28,639 bases of DNA from an uncultured Eubacteriales bacterium (GTDB lineage Bacteria > Bacillota > Clostridia > Oscillospirales > Oscillospiraceae), in contig CAKTJM010000007.1 in the NCBI GenBank assembly GCA_934567745.1, forward strand, positions 1 to 28,639, read 5' to 3'. A model generated the notes under the pieces. It ran no database searches. It was not told where the DNA came from and saw only the letters and a list, made by a program, of their open reading frames with translations. Below are positions 15,473-22,674 of the stretch, in pieces. The stretch's first letter is position 1; each line of letters begins with the position of its first letter. A program made the translations under genes and the position numbers.

Positions 15473-15501
15473 ATTATGGTACGCGGCGCGAAGAATGTCA
15501 A
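15473..15501 (-). promoter_or_regulatory. Promoter of the polyferredoxin-PFOR-flavoprotein operon
   Basis: Minus strand TTGACA (plus 15496-15501) and CATAAT (plus 15473-15478) are 17 bases apart, about 57 bases upstream of the chosen start. Between this and the divergent promoter at 15652 (about 150 bases) is AT-rich DNA; I see only a weak imperfect inverted repeat (about 15583-15606) there. Confidence 0.85.
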
Positions 15502-15651
15502 CTAGAGAAGTGCGATTTTTTGTGCTTTTCCATCTTTTTCACAGAAAATATCGCTCCCGACTTGTAAAAATGTCATGAGAATACGGTGTTAGATTCCACT
15601 AACCGTCACTTTTTGGCCCAGTTAGCAACTGCTTACCCGCTTTGTGCGCTC

Positions 15652-15680
15652 TTGACAAGGTTTTGGGGGCATGCTATGAT
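15652..15680 (+). promoter_or_regulatory. Near-consensus promoter of the DUF3870 gene
   Basis: TTGACA (15652-15657), 17-base spacer, TATGAT (15675-15680), the latter preceded by TGC (extended -10). One of the strongest promoters in the window. Confidence 0.88.
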
Positions 15681-15690
15681 GAAAGTCGTT

Positions 15691-15719
15691 CTTATGAACA
15701 TATAAGAGATGCTTATGAA
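15691..15719 (+). repeat. Direct repeat CTTATGAA in the DUF3870 leader, possible operator
   Basis: CTTATGAA occurs at 15691-15698 and again at 15712-15719, exactly 21 bases (two DNA turns) apart, just downstream of the predicted transcription start. The first copy is also part of an inverted repeat (TCTTAT, then ATAAGA) at 15690-15707. The position suits a repressor operator; no regulator is known. Confidence 0.4.
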
Positions 15720-15749
15720 AAGTGAGCGATCAGAGAGGGAGGTGGGCCG

Positions 15750-16070
15750 ATGCGCAAGGTCTTCCTGTCCGGCTATGCGAAGCTGCCGGACAACACGACG
15801 GCGCGGAAGCTGTACGATCACCTGGTCCTGGTGGTGACGACGGAGATCCCGGGCGGCCGGATCCTGGACGCCGACTGCACGATGGCGACGGAGCTGGGCC
15901 GCAGCTTCATCCGGGAGCTGCTGGTGGGCTACGACCTGGGCCGCGGACCGGAGCCGATGGTCGAGGAGCTGGCGCGGTGCTACCACGGGCACCTGCGCAA
16001 GGCGCTCCAGACCTGCATCAAGGGCGTGTGCATCCAGTACGCCGAGGTCGTCAAGAACGAAGAGAGATAA
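15750..16070 (+). CDS. DUF3870 domain protein
   Basis: A 106-residue cytoplasmic protein without signal peptide or membrane segment. Features that fit the DUF3870 family are the start FLSGYAKLPDNTTA, the central VVTTEIPGGRILDADCTMATELGRSFI and a C-terminal conserved Cys-rich stretch (CYHGHLRKAL then CIKGVCIQYAEVV). It has three conserved-looking cysteines near the C terminus plus Cys43. The function of the family is unknown. The ribosome binding site GGGAGGTGG precedes the ATG at 15750. It has a strong promoter of its own and is not in an operon; it is divergent from the redox operon, which hints at but does not prove a metabolic link. Confidence 0.75.
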   Translation: MRKVFLSGYAKLPDNTTARKLYDHLVLVVTTEIPGGRILDADCTMATELGRSFIRELLVGYDLGRGPEPMVEELARCYHGHLRKALQTCIKGVCIQYAEVVKNEER

Positions 16071-16074
16071 AATA

Positions 16075-16213
16075 GCCTCCCTCTGACGAGGGAGGTGGCT
16101 CGGCGAAGCCGAGACGGAGGGAGAGACGATGCGCACCTGCGCTCGACCGGCGCGGCAGGTCATCGTCTCTCCCTCAGTCCGCTCCGCGGACAGCTCCCTC
16201 GTCAGAGGGAGCC
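16075..16213. repeat. MITE-like palindromic interspersed repeat
   Basis: A 139-base non-coding element with inverted ends: CTCCCTCTGACGAGGGAG at 16077-16094 and its exact reverse complement at 16194-16211. Sub-terminal hairpins (CTCGGCGAAGCCGAG; GTCCGCTCCGCGGAC) and an inner inverted repeat (GGGAGAGACGATG and CATCGTCTCTCCC) make the whole element fold into one long branched hairpin. I associate elements with these ends with Oscillospiraceae genomes, but only this copy is in the window. It has no ORF and sits between the convergent ends of the DUF3870 gene and ribF. Confidence 0.75.
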
Positions 16214-16219
16214 GGAGGA

Positions 16220-16250
16220 ACGCCCCCATCCGGGATCCGGATGGGGGCGT
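16220..16250 (-). terminator. Hairpin ending the rimP-ribF operon
   Basis: A 14-bp perfect stem (16220-16233 with 16237-16250) and three-base loop lie about 20 bases after the ribF stop. The minus-strand tail is only TTCCTCC, so the U-tract is weak. The palindromic element immediately beyond may have displaced the original tail or may add to termination. Confidence 0.55.
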
Positions 16251-16271
16251 CCTGCGTGTCTGTATGATCGC

Positions 16272-17171
16272 TCAGCGCGCCGCGAAGTAGTCGCGGGTCT
16301 GATCGACGTTGTGGGCGATCTCGGCCTTGAGGGCGTCGAAGGAGGGGAACTTCCGCTCGGGGCGGAGGTACTTGTAGAACTCCATCTGGACCTTCTGGCC
16401 GTAGAGGTCGCCGTGGAAGTCGAGGATGAAGCCCTCGATGGTGAGCTGGTCGCTGTCGTCCACGGTGGGGCGGGTGCCGACGTTCGTCACGGCGAGGTGC
16501 TCCTGCCCGTCCTCCAGGATGACCTTGGTGGCATAGACGCCCTTGGCGGGGGCGAGGACGTGCTCCTTCGGGCGGAGGTTCACGGTGGGGAAGCCGAGGG
16601 TGGAGCCGAGCTTCTTCCCGTGCGCGACGTGGTCGCTGATGGTGTAGGGGTGGCCGAGGAACTCGTTGGCGCGCTCGATCTCGCCCTGGGCGACGAGGGT
16701 GCGGATATAGGTGGAGGAGACGGTGATGCCGTCCTGCTCGACGCGGGGGATGATGTCGCAGCCGATGCCGTGCGCACGGCAGAAATCCTGGAGCCGCTGG
16801 GGGTTGCCCTCGCCCTTGTAGCCGAAGTGGTAGTCGTGCCCGGCGACCAGGTGCACGGCGTGCAGGTCGCGCACGAGGGTGTCGGCGAGGAAGTCCTGCC
16901 AGGGCTGGCGCATCCGCTCGGGGGTGAACGGCTCGACGATGACATCGACGATGCCGTAGTATCTGCGCATCAGGTCGGCGCGGTCCTCCGGGGCGGTCAG
17001 CAGGGGCGTGGGCCGCCCGAGGATGACGTCCTGGGGATGGGGGTCGAAGGTGAAGGCGGAGGGGACAGCGCCCAGCTCCTTCGCGACCTGGGCGGTCCGG
17101 CGCATGAGCGCGCCGTGGCCGTTGTGGACCCCGTCGAAGAAGCCCAGTGCGATGACTCTTTTCTTATCCAA
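16272..17171 (-). CDS. ribF: Bifunctional riboflavin kinase/FAD synthetase
   Basis: Makes FMN from riboflavin and then FAD, using ATP. The protein of about 299 residues has an N-terminal nucleotidyltransferase domain with GFFDGVHNGH (10-19), FTFDPHPQDV and AGHDYHFGYKGEG, then SSTYIR and a C-terminal riboflavin kinase domain with GKKLGSTLGFPTVNL, GVYA, TNVGTRPTV and the C-terminal LRPERKFPS. The frame has no ATG at the right place. A GTG at 17180 overlaps the truB stop by four bases but has the Shine-Dalgarno almost touching it; the TTG at 17171 lies eight bases after GAGGTG and gives the typical N terminus, so I choose TTG. Last gene of the operon. Confidence 0.93.
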   Translation of the reverse strand: MDKKRVIALGFFDGVHNGHGALMRRTAQVAKELGAVPSAFTFDPHPQDVILGRPTPLLTAPEDRADLMRRYYGIVDVIVEPFTPERMRQPWQDFLADTLVRDLHAVHLVAGHDYHFGYKGEGNPQRLQDFCRAHGIGCDIIPRVEQDGITVSSTYIRTLVAQGEIERANEFLGHPYTISDHVAHGKKLGSTLGFPTVNLRPKEHVLAPAKGVYATKVILEDGQEHLAVTNVGTRPTVDDSDQLTIEGFILDFHGDLYGQKVQMEFYKYLRPERKFPSFDALKAEIAHNVDQTRDYFAAR

Positions 17172-17176
17172 TTCGA

Positions 17177-18046
17177 TCACACCTCGAAAAATGATTTGAT
17201 GATGGTCAGCGTGCCCTGCTCGGCGCGGCTGAGGGAGAGGAAGCGCTGCTCCGGCCCGTAGACGCGGTAGACCCCGTCCGGGGCGGCGGTGGGGACGGCG
17301 CAGCCGTTGCGGATCCTCTGCTCCAGCGCCGGATCGTCGAGCGTGAGCGCGGGCCGGTCGGCGAAGCACCCGTCCACCGGCCGCAGGAGCGCGAGCGGAT
17401 CGGGCGCGGCCTGGACCTGCTCCAGCGTCAGGGCGTCGGCCAGGCCGAAGCCCGCCGAGCGCGTGCGCCGCAGGGCGCTGAGCGTCCCGCCGCAGCCGAG
17501 GGCCTGTCCGAGGTCGTGGCAGAGCGTCCGGACGTAGGTCCCCTTCGAGCACAGCACGCGCAGGGTATAGTCCGCCGGGCCGGTCTGCTCGACCAGGTCG
17601 AGGGCGTAGATGGTGATCGGGCGCGGCGCGCGCTCGACCTCCTGCCCGCGGCGGGCCAGCTCGTAGAGCTTCCGCCCCTTGTGCTTGACGGCGGACCACA
17701 TGGGCGGGACCTGCAGGATCTCGCCCCGGAAGGCGGCCAGGGCGGCCTCGACCTCGGCGCGGCCGACGGTGACGGGGGCCTGGGCGAGGACGGTCCCGGT
17801 GATGTCCTGGGTGTTCGTGGTGACGCCGAGCCGCAGCCTGGCGACGTATTCCTTCTCCCGCTCGGCGGCGAACTCGACGGCGCGGGTGGCGCGCCCGACG
17901 AAGACGGGGAGGACCCCGGTCGCCATCGGGTCGAGCGTCCCGGCGTGGCCGATGCGCCGCTGGTGGAGGATCCCGCGCAGCTTGGCCACCACGTCGTGGC
18001 TGGTCCAGTCGGCGGGCTTGTCGATGATGAGGACGCCGTCAGCCAT
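17177..18046 (-). CDS. truB: tRNA pseudouridine(55) synthase TruB
   Basis: Isomerises U55 in the T-loop of tRNAs. The 289-residue protein starts MADGVLIIDKPADWTSHDVV and has the catalytic motif GHAGTLDPMATGVL with Asp39. Further TruB features are KHKGRKLYELARRG, CSKGTYVRTL and a C-terminal PUA-like region. The start overlaps the nrnA stop by eight bases. Length and order are standard for the Bacillota nusA-infB cluster. Confidence 0.96.
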   Translation of the reverse strand: MADGVLIIDKPADWTSHDVVAKLRGILHQRRIGHAGTLDPMATGVLPVFVGRATRAVEFAAEREKEYVARLRLGVTTNTQDITGTVLAQAPVTVGRAEVEAALAAFRGEILQVPPMWSAVKHKGRKLYELARRGQEVERAPRPITIYALDLVEQTGPADYTLRVLCSKGTYVRTLCHDLGQALGCGGTLSALRRTRSAGFGLADALTLEQVQAAPDPLALLRPVDGCFADRPALTLDDPALEQRIRNGCAVPTAAPDGVYRVYGPEQRFLSLSRAEQGTLTIIKSFFEV

Positions 18047-18989
18047 GCTGCACCCGCTCGATGGCTTCGAGCATCGCGGCCTTGGCCTCGGTGGGGCCCA
18101 TCGCCAGGGTGCAGCCCGCGGCCGCCGGGTGGCCGCCGCCGCCCAGCAGGGCGCAGACGGCTGAGGCGTCGAGCCTGCGCTCGTCGGTCCGCAGGGAGAT
18201 CTTGCACTCCTGCGGCGCGAGCTGGCGGATGGTCACGGCGGTCTCCACGCCCTCGAGCTGGCCGATGAAGGCGGCGATGTCCTCCAGGTCCTGCTCGGTC
18301 GCGCCGAGGTCGCGGATGAGGGCGAGGGTCACATAGGCGAAGACGATGGTCCCGCCCTGCGCCAGCTCCATCTCGCGCACGAGACGGCTCTCGACCTGGA
18401 GCCGCCGGAGCGACTTCACGCGGAAGTGCCGCTTGTTGACCCAGGCGGCGTCGAAGCCCTGCTCCATGAGCCGGGCGGCGGCGCGGTGGGTGTCGGGCGT
18501 GACGTTGGAGTAGACGAAGCAGCCGGTGTCGGTCGCGATCGCCATGTACAGGAGCATCGCGATCCGCTCGTCCAGCCGCACGCCCAGCGCGTCGAGCACG
18601 CGGAGCATCAGCTCCCCGCAGGCGGCGCAGCCCGCGTCGAGGCAGGTGGCCCGGGCGTAGCCCTCGTTCGAGCCGTGGTGGTCGATGCACAGGGCGATCT
18701 CGTCCCGATAGCGCCCGGCGCTCTCGGGCAGCATCCCCAGCGCGGCGGTGTCGATGGCCACGACGTGGTCCGGGACGAAGCCGTCCGGGGCGAGGACGCC
18801 CGCGAAGTAGGGGTCGAACAGCCCGTGGGCGTCCTCGTTGGGGAGGAGCCAGACCTCCTTGCCCAGCTGCCGCAGCCCCCAGCAGAGGGCGGCGGCGGAG
18901 CCGATCGTGTCGCCGTCGGGGCGGCGATGGGTGAGCAGGAGGATCCGGTCCATGGCCAGGAGAGCGGCCGCGGCCTCACGTTCCGTCAT
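18039..18989 (-). CDS. nrnA: DHH/DHHA1 phosphoesterase, NrnA type (oligoribonuclease/pAp phosphatase)
   Basis: Predicted manganese-dependent enzyme that degrades 2-5 nt oligoribonucleotides and may hydrolyse pAp. The 316-residue protein has the DHH-domain motifs THRRPDGDTIGS (20-31), AIDTA (78-82) and IDHHGSN (102-108), and a DHHA1 domain ending in GGGGHPAAAG near 283-292, which binds the substrate. Length matches NrnA. It overlaps rbfA upstream by 14 bases and truB downstream by eight, so it is embedded in the operon. NrnA is common at this locus in Bacillota. Confidence 0.92.
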   Translation of the reverse strand: MTEREAAAALLAMDRILLLTHRRPDGDTIGSAAALCWGLRQLGKEVWLLPNEDAHGLFDPYFAGVLAPDGFVPDHVVAIDTAALGMLPESAGRYRDEIALCIDHHGSNEGYARATCLDAGCAACGELMLRVLDALGVRLDERIAMLLYMAIATDTGCFVYSNVTPDTHRAAARLMEQGFDAAWVNKRHFRVKSLRRLQVESRLVREMELAQGGTIVFAYVTLALIRDLGATEQDLEDIAAFIGQLEGVETAVTIRQLAPQECKISLRTDERRLDASAVCALLGGGGHPAAAGCTLAMGPTEAKAAMLEAIERVQHG

Positions 18990-19338
18990 GGTGCCCCTCC
19001 TTCTGCTCGATGTCGTTGAGGAGCTTGAGGATGTGCGCGCCCTTGTCGATGGAGCGGTCCTCCTCGAAGACCAGCTCCGGCGTGTACCGCAGGGAGAGCG
19101 CCTGGCCCAATGCCCGGCGCAGATAGCCCCCGGCGGAGCGCAGGCCGCGCAGGACGTCCTTCACGTCGCTCTTGTCGAGGACGCTGACGTAGACCTTGGC
19201 ATAGCGGAGGTCCGGGGTGGTCTCCACATGGGTGAGGGAGACCAGCCCGTGGACCCTGGGGTCCTTGACGGTGCGCAGCAGGGCGGACAGCTCCCGCTGG
19301 ATCTCCTCGTTGATCCGTCCGATCCGATTCGAGGCCAT
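18976..19338 (-). CDS. rbfA: 30S ribosome-binding factor RbfA
   Basis: Single KH-like-domain factor for maturation of the 30S subunit and 16S rRNA 5' end. The 120-residue protein starts MASNRIGRINEEIQRELSAL and shows DPRVHGLVSLTHVETTPDLR, AKVYVSVL and LRYTPELVFEEDRSID, all typical. The ribosome binding site AAAGGAGGG precedes the ATG. It follows infB by 59 bases, as usual in this cluster. Confidence 0.95.
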   Translation of the reverse strand: MASNRIGRINEEIQRELSALLRTVKDPRVHGLVSLTHVETTPDLRYAKVYVSVLDKSDVKDVLRGLRSAGGYLRRALGQALSLRYTPELVFEEDRSIDKGAHILKLLNDIEQKEGHHDGT

Positions 19339-19397
19339 ACCGATGACCCTCCTTTCGTTCCGTTGGTGGATGGATGTCTATTTCAATAGGTGGGGGG

Positions 19398-21869
19398 TCA
19401 GACCTCGATCTGCTCCATGACGAAGGCCTCGATGACGTCGCCGACCTTGATGTCGCTGTACTTCTCGATGCCGATGCCGCACTCGTAGCCCTGGGCGACC
19501 TCCTTGACGGCGTCCTTGAAGCGCTGGAGGGAGGAGATGATGCCCTCATGGATGACGATGCCGTCGCGGACCAGACGGATCTGGGCGCTGCGGGTGATGC
19601 GGCCCTCGGTGACGTAGCAGCCGGCGATGATGCCCGCGCCGGTGATCTTGTAGACCTCGCGGACCTCGGCCTGGCCGAGGGCGACCTCGCGGAACTTGGG
19701 CGCGAGCATGCCCTTCATGGCGGCCTCCATCTCGTTGATGCAGTCGTAGATGACGCGGTACATGCGCATATCGACCTTCGTACGGTGGGCGGTGTCGCGG
19801 GCGTTGCTGTCCGGGCGGACGTTGAAGCCGACGATGATCGCGTTGGAGGTGGCGGCGAGCATGACGTCGGACTCGTTGATCGCGCCGACGGCGCAGTGGA
19901 TGACGCGCACGCGGACCTCCTCGTTGGAGAGCTTCTCCAGCGAGGCCTTGACGGCCTCGGCGGAGCCCTGGACGTCGGCCTTGACGATGATGTTCAGGAC
20001 CTTCAGCTCGCCCTGCTGGATCTGGGAGAACAGGTCGTCCAGCGTGACCTTCTGGGTGGCGGCGGAGGCGGCCATCTTGTTCTCGTGCTTGCGCTGCTCG
20101 ACCAGCTCGCGGGCCATGCGCTCGTCGGCGACGGCGTGGAAGTCGTCACCGGCACCGGGGACCTCGCCCATGCCGGTGATCTCGACGGGCACGGACGGAC
20201 CGGCGGAGGTGATGCGGCGGCCCATGTGGTCGGTCATGGCGCGGACGTGGCCGACGGCGGTGCCCGCGATGATGACGTCGCCCTGGTGCAGGGTGCCGTT
20301 CTGGACGAGGAGGGTGGCGATGGGGCCGCGGCCCTTGTCCAGGCGGGCCTCGATGACCGCGCCGTGGGCGGAGCGGTCGGGGTTGGCGCGCAGCTCGCGC
20401 ATCTCGGCGGTCAGGACGACCATCTCCAGGAGGGTGTCGATGCCCTCGCCGGTCTTGGCGGAGATGGGGCAGCAGATGGTGTCGCCGCCCCACTCCTCGG
20501 TGACGAGGCCGTACTCGGTGAGCTGCTGCTTCACGCGCTCGGGGTTTGCGGTCGGCTTATCCATCTTGTTGATGGCCACGATGATGGGGATCTCGGCGGC
20601 CTTGGCGTGGTTGATGGACTCGACGGTCTGGGGCATGATGCCGTCGTCGGCGGCGACGACGAGGATCGCCACGTCGGTGATCATCGCGCCGCGGGCGCGC
20701 ATGGCGGTGAAGGCCTCGTGGCCGGGGGTGTCGAGGAAGGTGATGGGGGAGCCGTTGACCTCGACCTGATACGCGCCGATGTGCTGGGTGATGCCGCCGG
20801 CCTCGCCCTCGGCGACCTTGGCGTGGCGGATATAGTCGAGCAGGGAGGTCTTGCCGTGGTCGACGTGGCCCATGACGACCACGACGGGGGCGCGGGGCTT
20901 GAGATCCTCCTCCTTGTCCTCGGTGGTGTCGATCAGGCGCTCCTCGATGGTGACGATGACCTCCTTCTCCACCTTGCAGCCGAGCTCCTCGGCGATGATG
21001 GCGGCGGTGTCGAAGTCGATGATCTCGGACAGGGAGGCCATGACGCCGTTCTTCATCAGGCACTTGACGACCTCCGCGCCGGTCTTCTTCATGCGGGAGG
21101 CCAGCTCGCCGACGCCGATCTCGTCGGGGATCTTGACGGTGAGCGGGGTCTTCTTCGCGATCTCCAGCTGGAGGCGGCGCATCTTCTCCTGCTCCTCCTG
21201 ACGGCGCTTGTTGCCGAAGCCGCCGCCCTTGCGCTGGTCGGTCTTGCGCTGGACCTTCTGCTTGCCGCCCTGCATCCGGTTGGCGCGCTCGGGGGCCAGG
21301 GTCTCCAGATGCTCGTCGTACTTCTCCAGGTTCACCGCGCCGCCCTTGCGGGTGTCCACGAGCTTCTTCTCGGGGACGCGGGTGGTCGGCTTCTGCGGCT
21401 GGGCCGCCTGCTGGCCCTGCTGCTGGGGCGCGGGCTGCTGCTTGCCGCCCTGGGGCGCGCCGTTCTTGCTGCCCTGTGCACCGGCGCTGCGGTCGCTGCC
21501 GCGGCGGTCGTTGTTCGGACGGTCGCCGCTGCGGCCGCCGCCCTGCTGGCTGCCGTTGCGGTCGCCGCGGGGCTTGCCGTTGCTGTTCCCGCGGTCGCCG
21601 CCCTTGCCGTCGCCCCGGGGGGCGTCGTTGCGGGGCTGCTGCGGGGCGGTCTTCTTCGCCGGCGCGGCGGCGTAGATGGACTGCAGATCGGCGATCTGGT
21701 TGTGCTGGGTCAGGTACTCGAAGATCAGGGACAGCTCGCTGTCCGTGAGCACCTGCATGTGGTTCTTCGGTGCGGTCGCATAGGTGGTCAGGATCTGACC
21801 GATCTCCTTGCTGGACTTGCCAAAGTCCTTGGCCACCTCGTGGACACGATATTTCGATTCAAAGCTCAA
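19398..21869 (-). CDS. infB: Translation initiation factor IF-2
   Basis: GTPase that recruits initiator tRNA and joins the subunits. The 823-residue protein has an IF2_N helix-turn region (1-30), then a long low-complexity linker (about 68-240) rich in Gly, Gln, Arg, Pro and Lys, then a second IF2_N (about 243-300) and the G domain: G1 GHVDHGKT (334-341), [12 protein letters not shown] and SAKTGEG, followed by domains II-IV. The start is TTG at 21869, supported by GGAGGTGG six bases upstream; no ATG is better placed. The linker is far richer in Gln and Gly than in common IF-2 relatives, a variable feature of the family. Confidence 0.97.
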   Translation of the reverse strand: MSFESKYRVHEVAKDFGKSSKEIGQILTTYATAPKNHMQVLTDSELSLIFEYLTQHNQIADLQSIYAAAPAKKTAPQQPRNDAPRGDGKGGDRGNSNGKPRGDRNGSQQGGGRSGDRPNNDRRGSDRSAGAQGSKNGAPQGGKQQPAPQQQGQQAAQPQKPTTRVPEKKLVDTRKGGAVNLEKYDEHLETLAPERANRMQGGKQKVQRKTDQRKGGGFGNKRRQEEQEKMRRLQLEIAKKTPLTVKIPDEIGVGELASRMKKTGAEVVKCLMKNGVMASLSEIIDFDTAAIIAEELGCKVEKEVIVTIEERLIDTTEDKEEDLKPRAPVVVVMGHVDHGKTSLLDYIRHAKVAEGEAGGITQHIGAYQVEVNGSPITFLDTPGHEAFTAMRARGAMITDVAILVVAADDGIMPQTVESINHAKAAEIPIIVAINKMDKPTANPERVKQQLTEYGLVTEEWGGDTICCPISAKTGEGIDTLLEMVVLTAEMRELRANPDRSAHGAVIEARLDKGRGPIATLLVQNGTLHQGDVIIAGTAVGHVRAMTDHMGRRITSAGPSVPVEITGMGEVPGAGDDFHAVADERMARELVEQRKHENKMAASAATQKVTLDDLFSQIQQGELKVLNIIVKADVQGSAEAVKASLEKLSNEEVRVRVIHCAVGAINESDVMLAATSNAIIVGFNVRPDSNARDTAHRTKVDMRMYRVIYDCINEMEAAMKGMLAPKFREVALGQAEVREVYKITGAGIIAGCYVTEGRITRSAQIRLVRDGIVIHEGIISSLQRFKDAVKEVAQGYECGIGIEKYSDIKVGDVIEAFVMEQIEV

Positions 21870-21911
21870 ATAAAGCCACCTCCATCGGGACTGCGGGGAC
21901 CGTGAGGTCCC

Positions 21912-22373
21912 TCACTGGTCCGTGTCTTGCTTTCTCTTTTCTCTGCGCGCGGCGGATGTCTTCCCGCTGCGGACGTTCTTCTTGTGGGCCCGCGTCTCGT
22001 CGCGGCGGCGCTTGGCGCGGGCGGCCTTGGGGACGAGCGCGTCCCGGGCCTCGCCGAAGCGCTCCGGATCGCGCGCGGCGAGCTTCTCGGCCAGGGCCGC
22101 GGCGGACCCGATGTCGCTCACGGCCATCATGGCGCAGGCGGTGCGCCCCACGGCCCCGCCCAGCTCCTGCCGGGTCCAGGGGACGATGAGACGGACGGTC
22201 TTCCCGGCCTGGCAGAAGTGGTCGGCCCGGCGGATGGTGTTGTCCGCCGCGTCGCTGGCCAGCAGGAGCAGGTACGCCTTGTGCGCCCGCGCTGCGGCCC
22301 CGACAGGCTCCTCCCCGACGGCCAGCCGCCCGGCCCGATAGATCAGGCCGAGGAAGGACAGGATGCTATCCAT
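21912..22373 (-). CDS. ylxQ: L7Ae family ribosomal-type RNA-binding protein (YlxQ) with a basic tail
   Basis: A small L7Ae/L30e-fold protein that probably binds kink-turn RNA. Residues 1-100 contain the fold with GLIYRAGRLAVGEEPV, LLLLASDAADNTIRRAD and VGRTACAMMAVSDIGSAAAL. Residues about 110-153 form a strongly basic, disordered extension (KAARAKRRRDETRAHKKN and on) not found in the roughly 100-residue Bacillus homologue. The gene overlaps ylxR by eight bases and precedes infB by 42. Its physiological role in Bacillota is not settled. Confidence 0.88.
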   Translation of the reverse strand: MDSILSFLGLIYRAGRLAVGEEPVGAAARAHKAYLLLLASDAADNTIRRADHFCQAGKTVRLIVPWTRQELGGAVGRTACAMMAVSDIGSAAALAEKLAARDPERFGEARDALVPKAARAKRRRDETRAHKKNVRSGKTSAARREKRKQDTDQ

Positions 22374-22641
22374 CCGTGCCGCCCCCCTCCAGCTCGCGCG
22401 TGAGCGCGTCGTAGACCTCCTCGGGGATCGGCTGGGAGAAGGCCCGCTCCAGCGCGCGGGAGCGCCGGATCTTCCGCAGGCACGCGGGGTCCGGGCAGAG
22501 GTAGGCGCCGCGGCCCGGGGCCTTCCCGTGGAAGTCCAGGGCGATCGCGCCGTCCGGCGCGCGCACGACGCGGATCAGCTCCCGCTTCGGCTTCATTTCC
22601 CGGCAGCCAAGGCATTGGCGCAGGGGGATCTTCTTGGGCAC
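22366..22641 (-). CDS. ylxR: YlxR (DUF448) family protein, RNase P modulator RnpM
   Basis: A 91-residue RNA-binding protein. It shows RQCLGCREMKPKRELIRVVR (8-27), the family motif APGRGAYLC, and PACLRKIRRSRALERAFSQPI. In Bacillus the YlxR protein has been linked to RNase P modulation (RnpM). The ATG at 22641 follows an AAAGGAGG ribosome binding site. It sits between nusA and ylxQ as in most Bacillota. Confidence 0.92.
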   Translation of the reverse strand: MPKKIPLRQCLGCREMKPKRELIRVVRAPDGAIALDFHGKAPGRGAYLCPDPACLRKIRRSRALERAFSQPIPEEVYDALTRELEGGGTDG

Positions 22642-22674
22642 GAGGCCACCTCCTTTTTCGTGGTGCGGACCGGA

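Noticed and set aside
19374..21905. An 843-codon plus-strand open frame opposite infB
   Set aside because: Same artefact of high GC and codon bias; repetitive Asp/Gly/Leu/Val composition and no domain, while IF-2 on the minus strand is certain.
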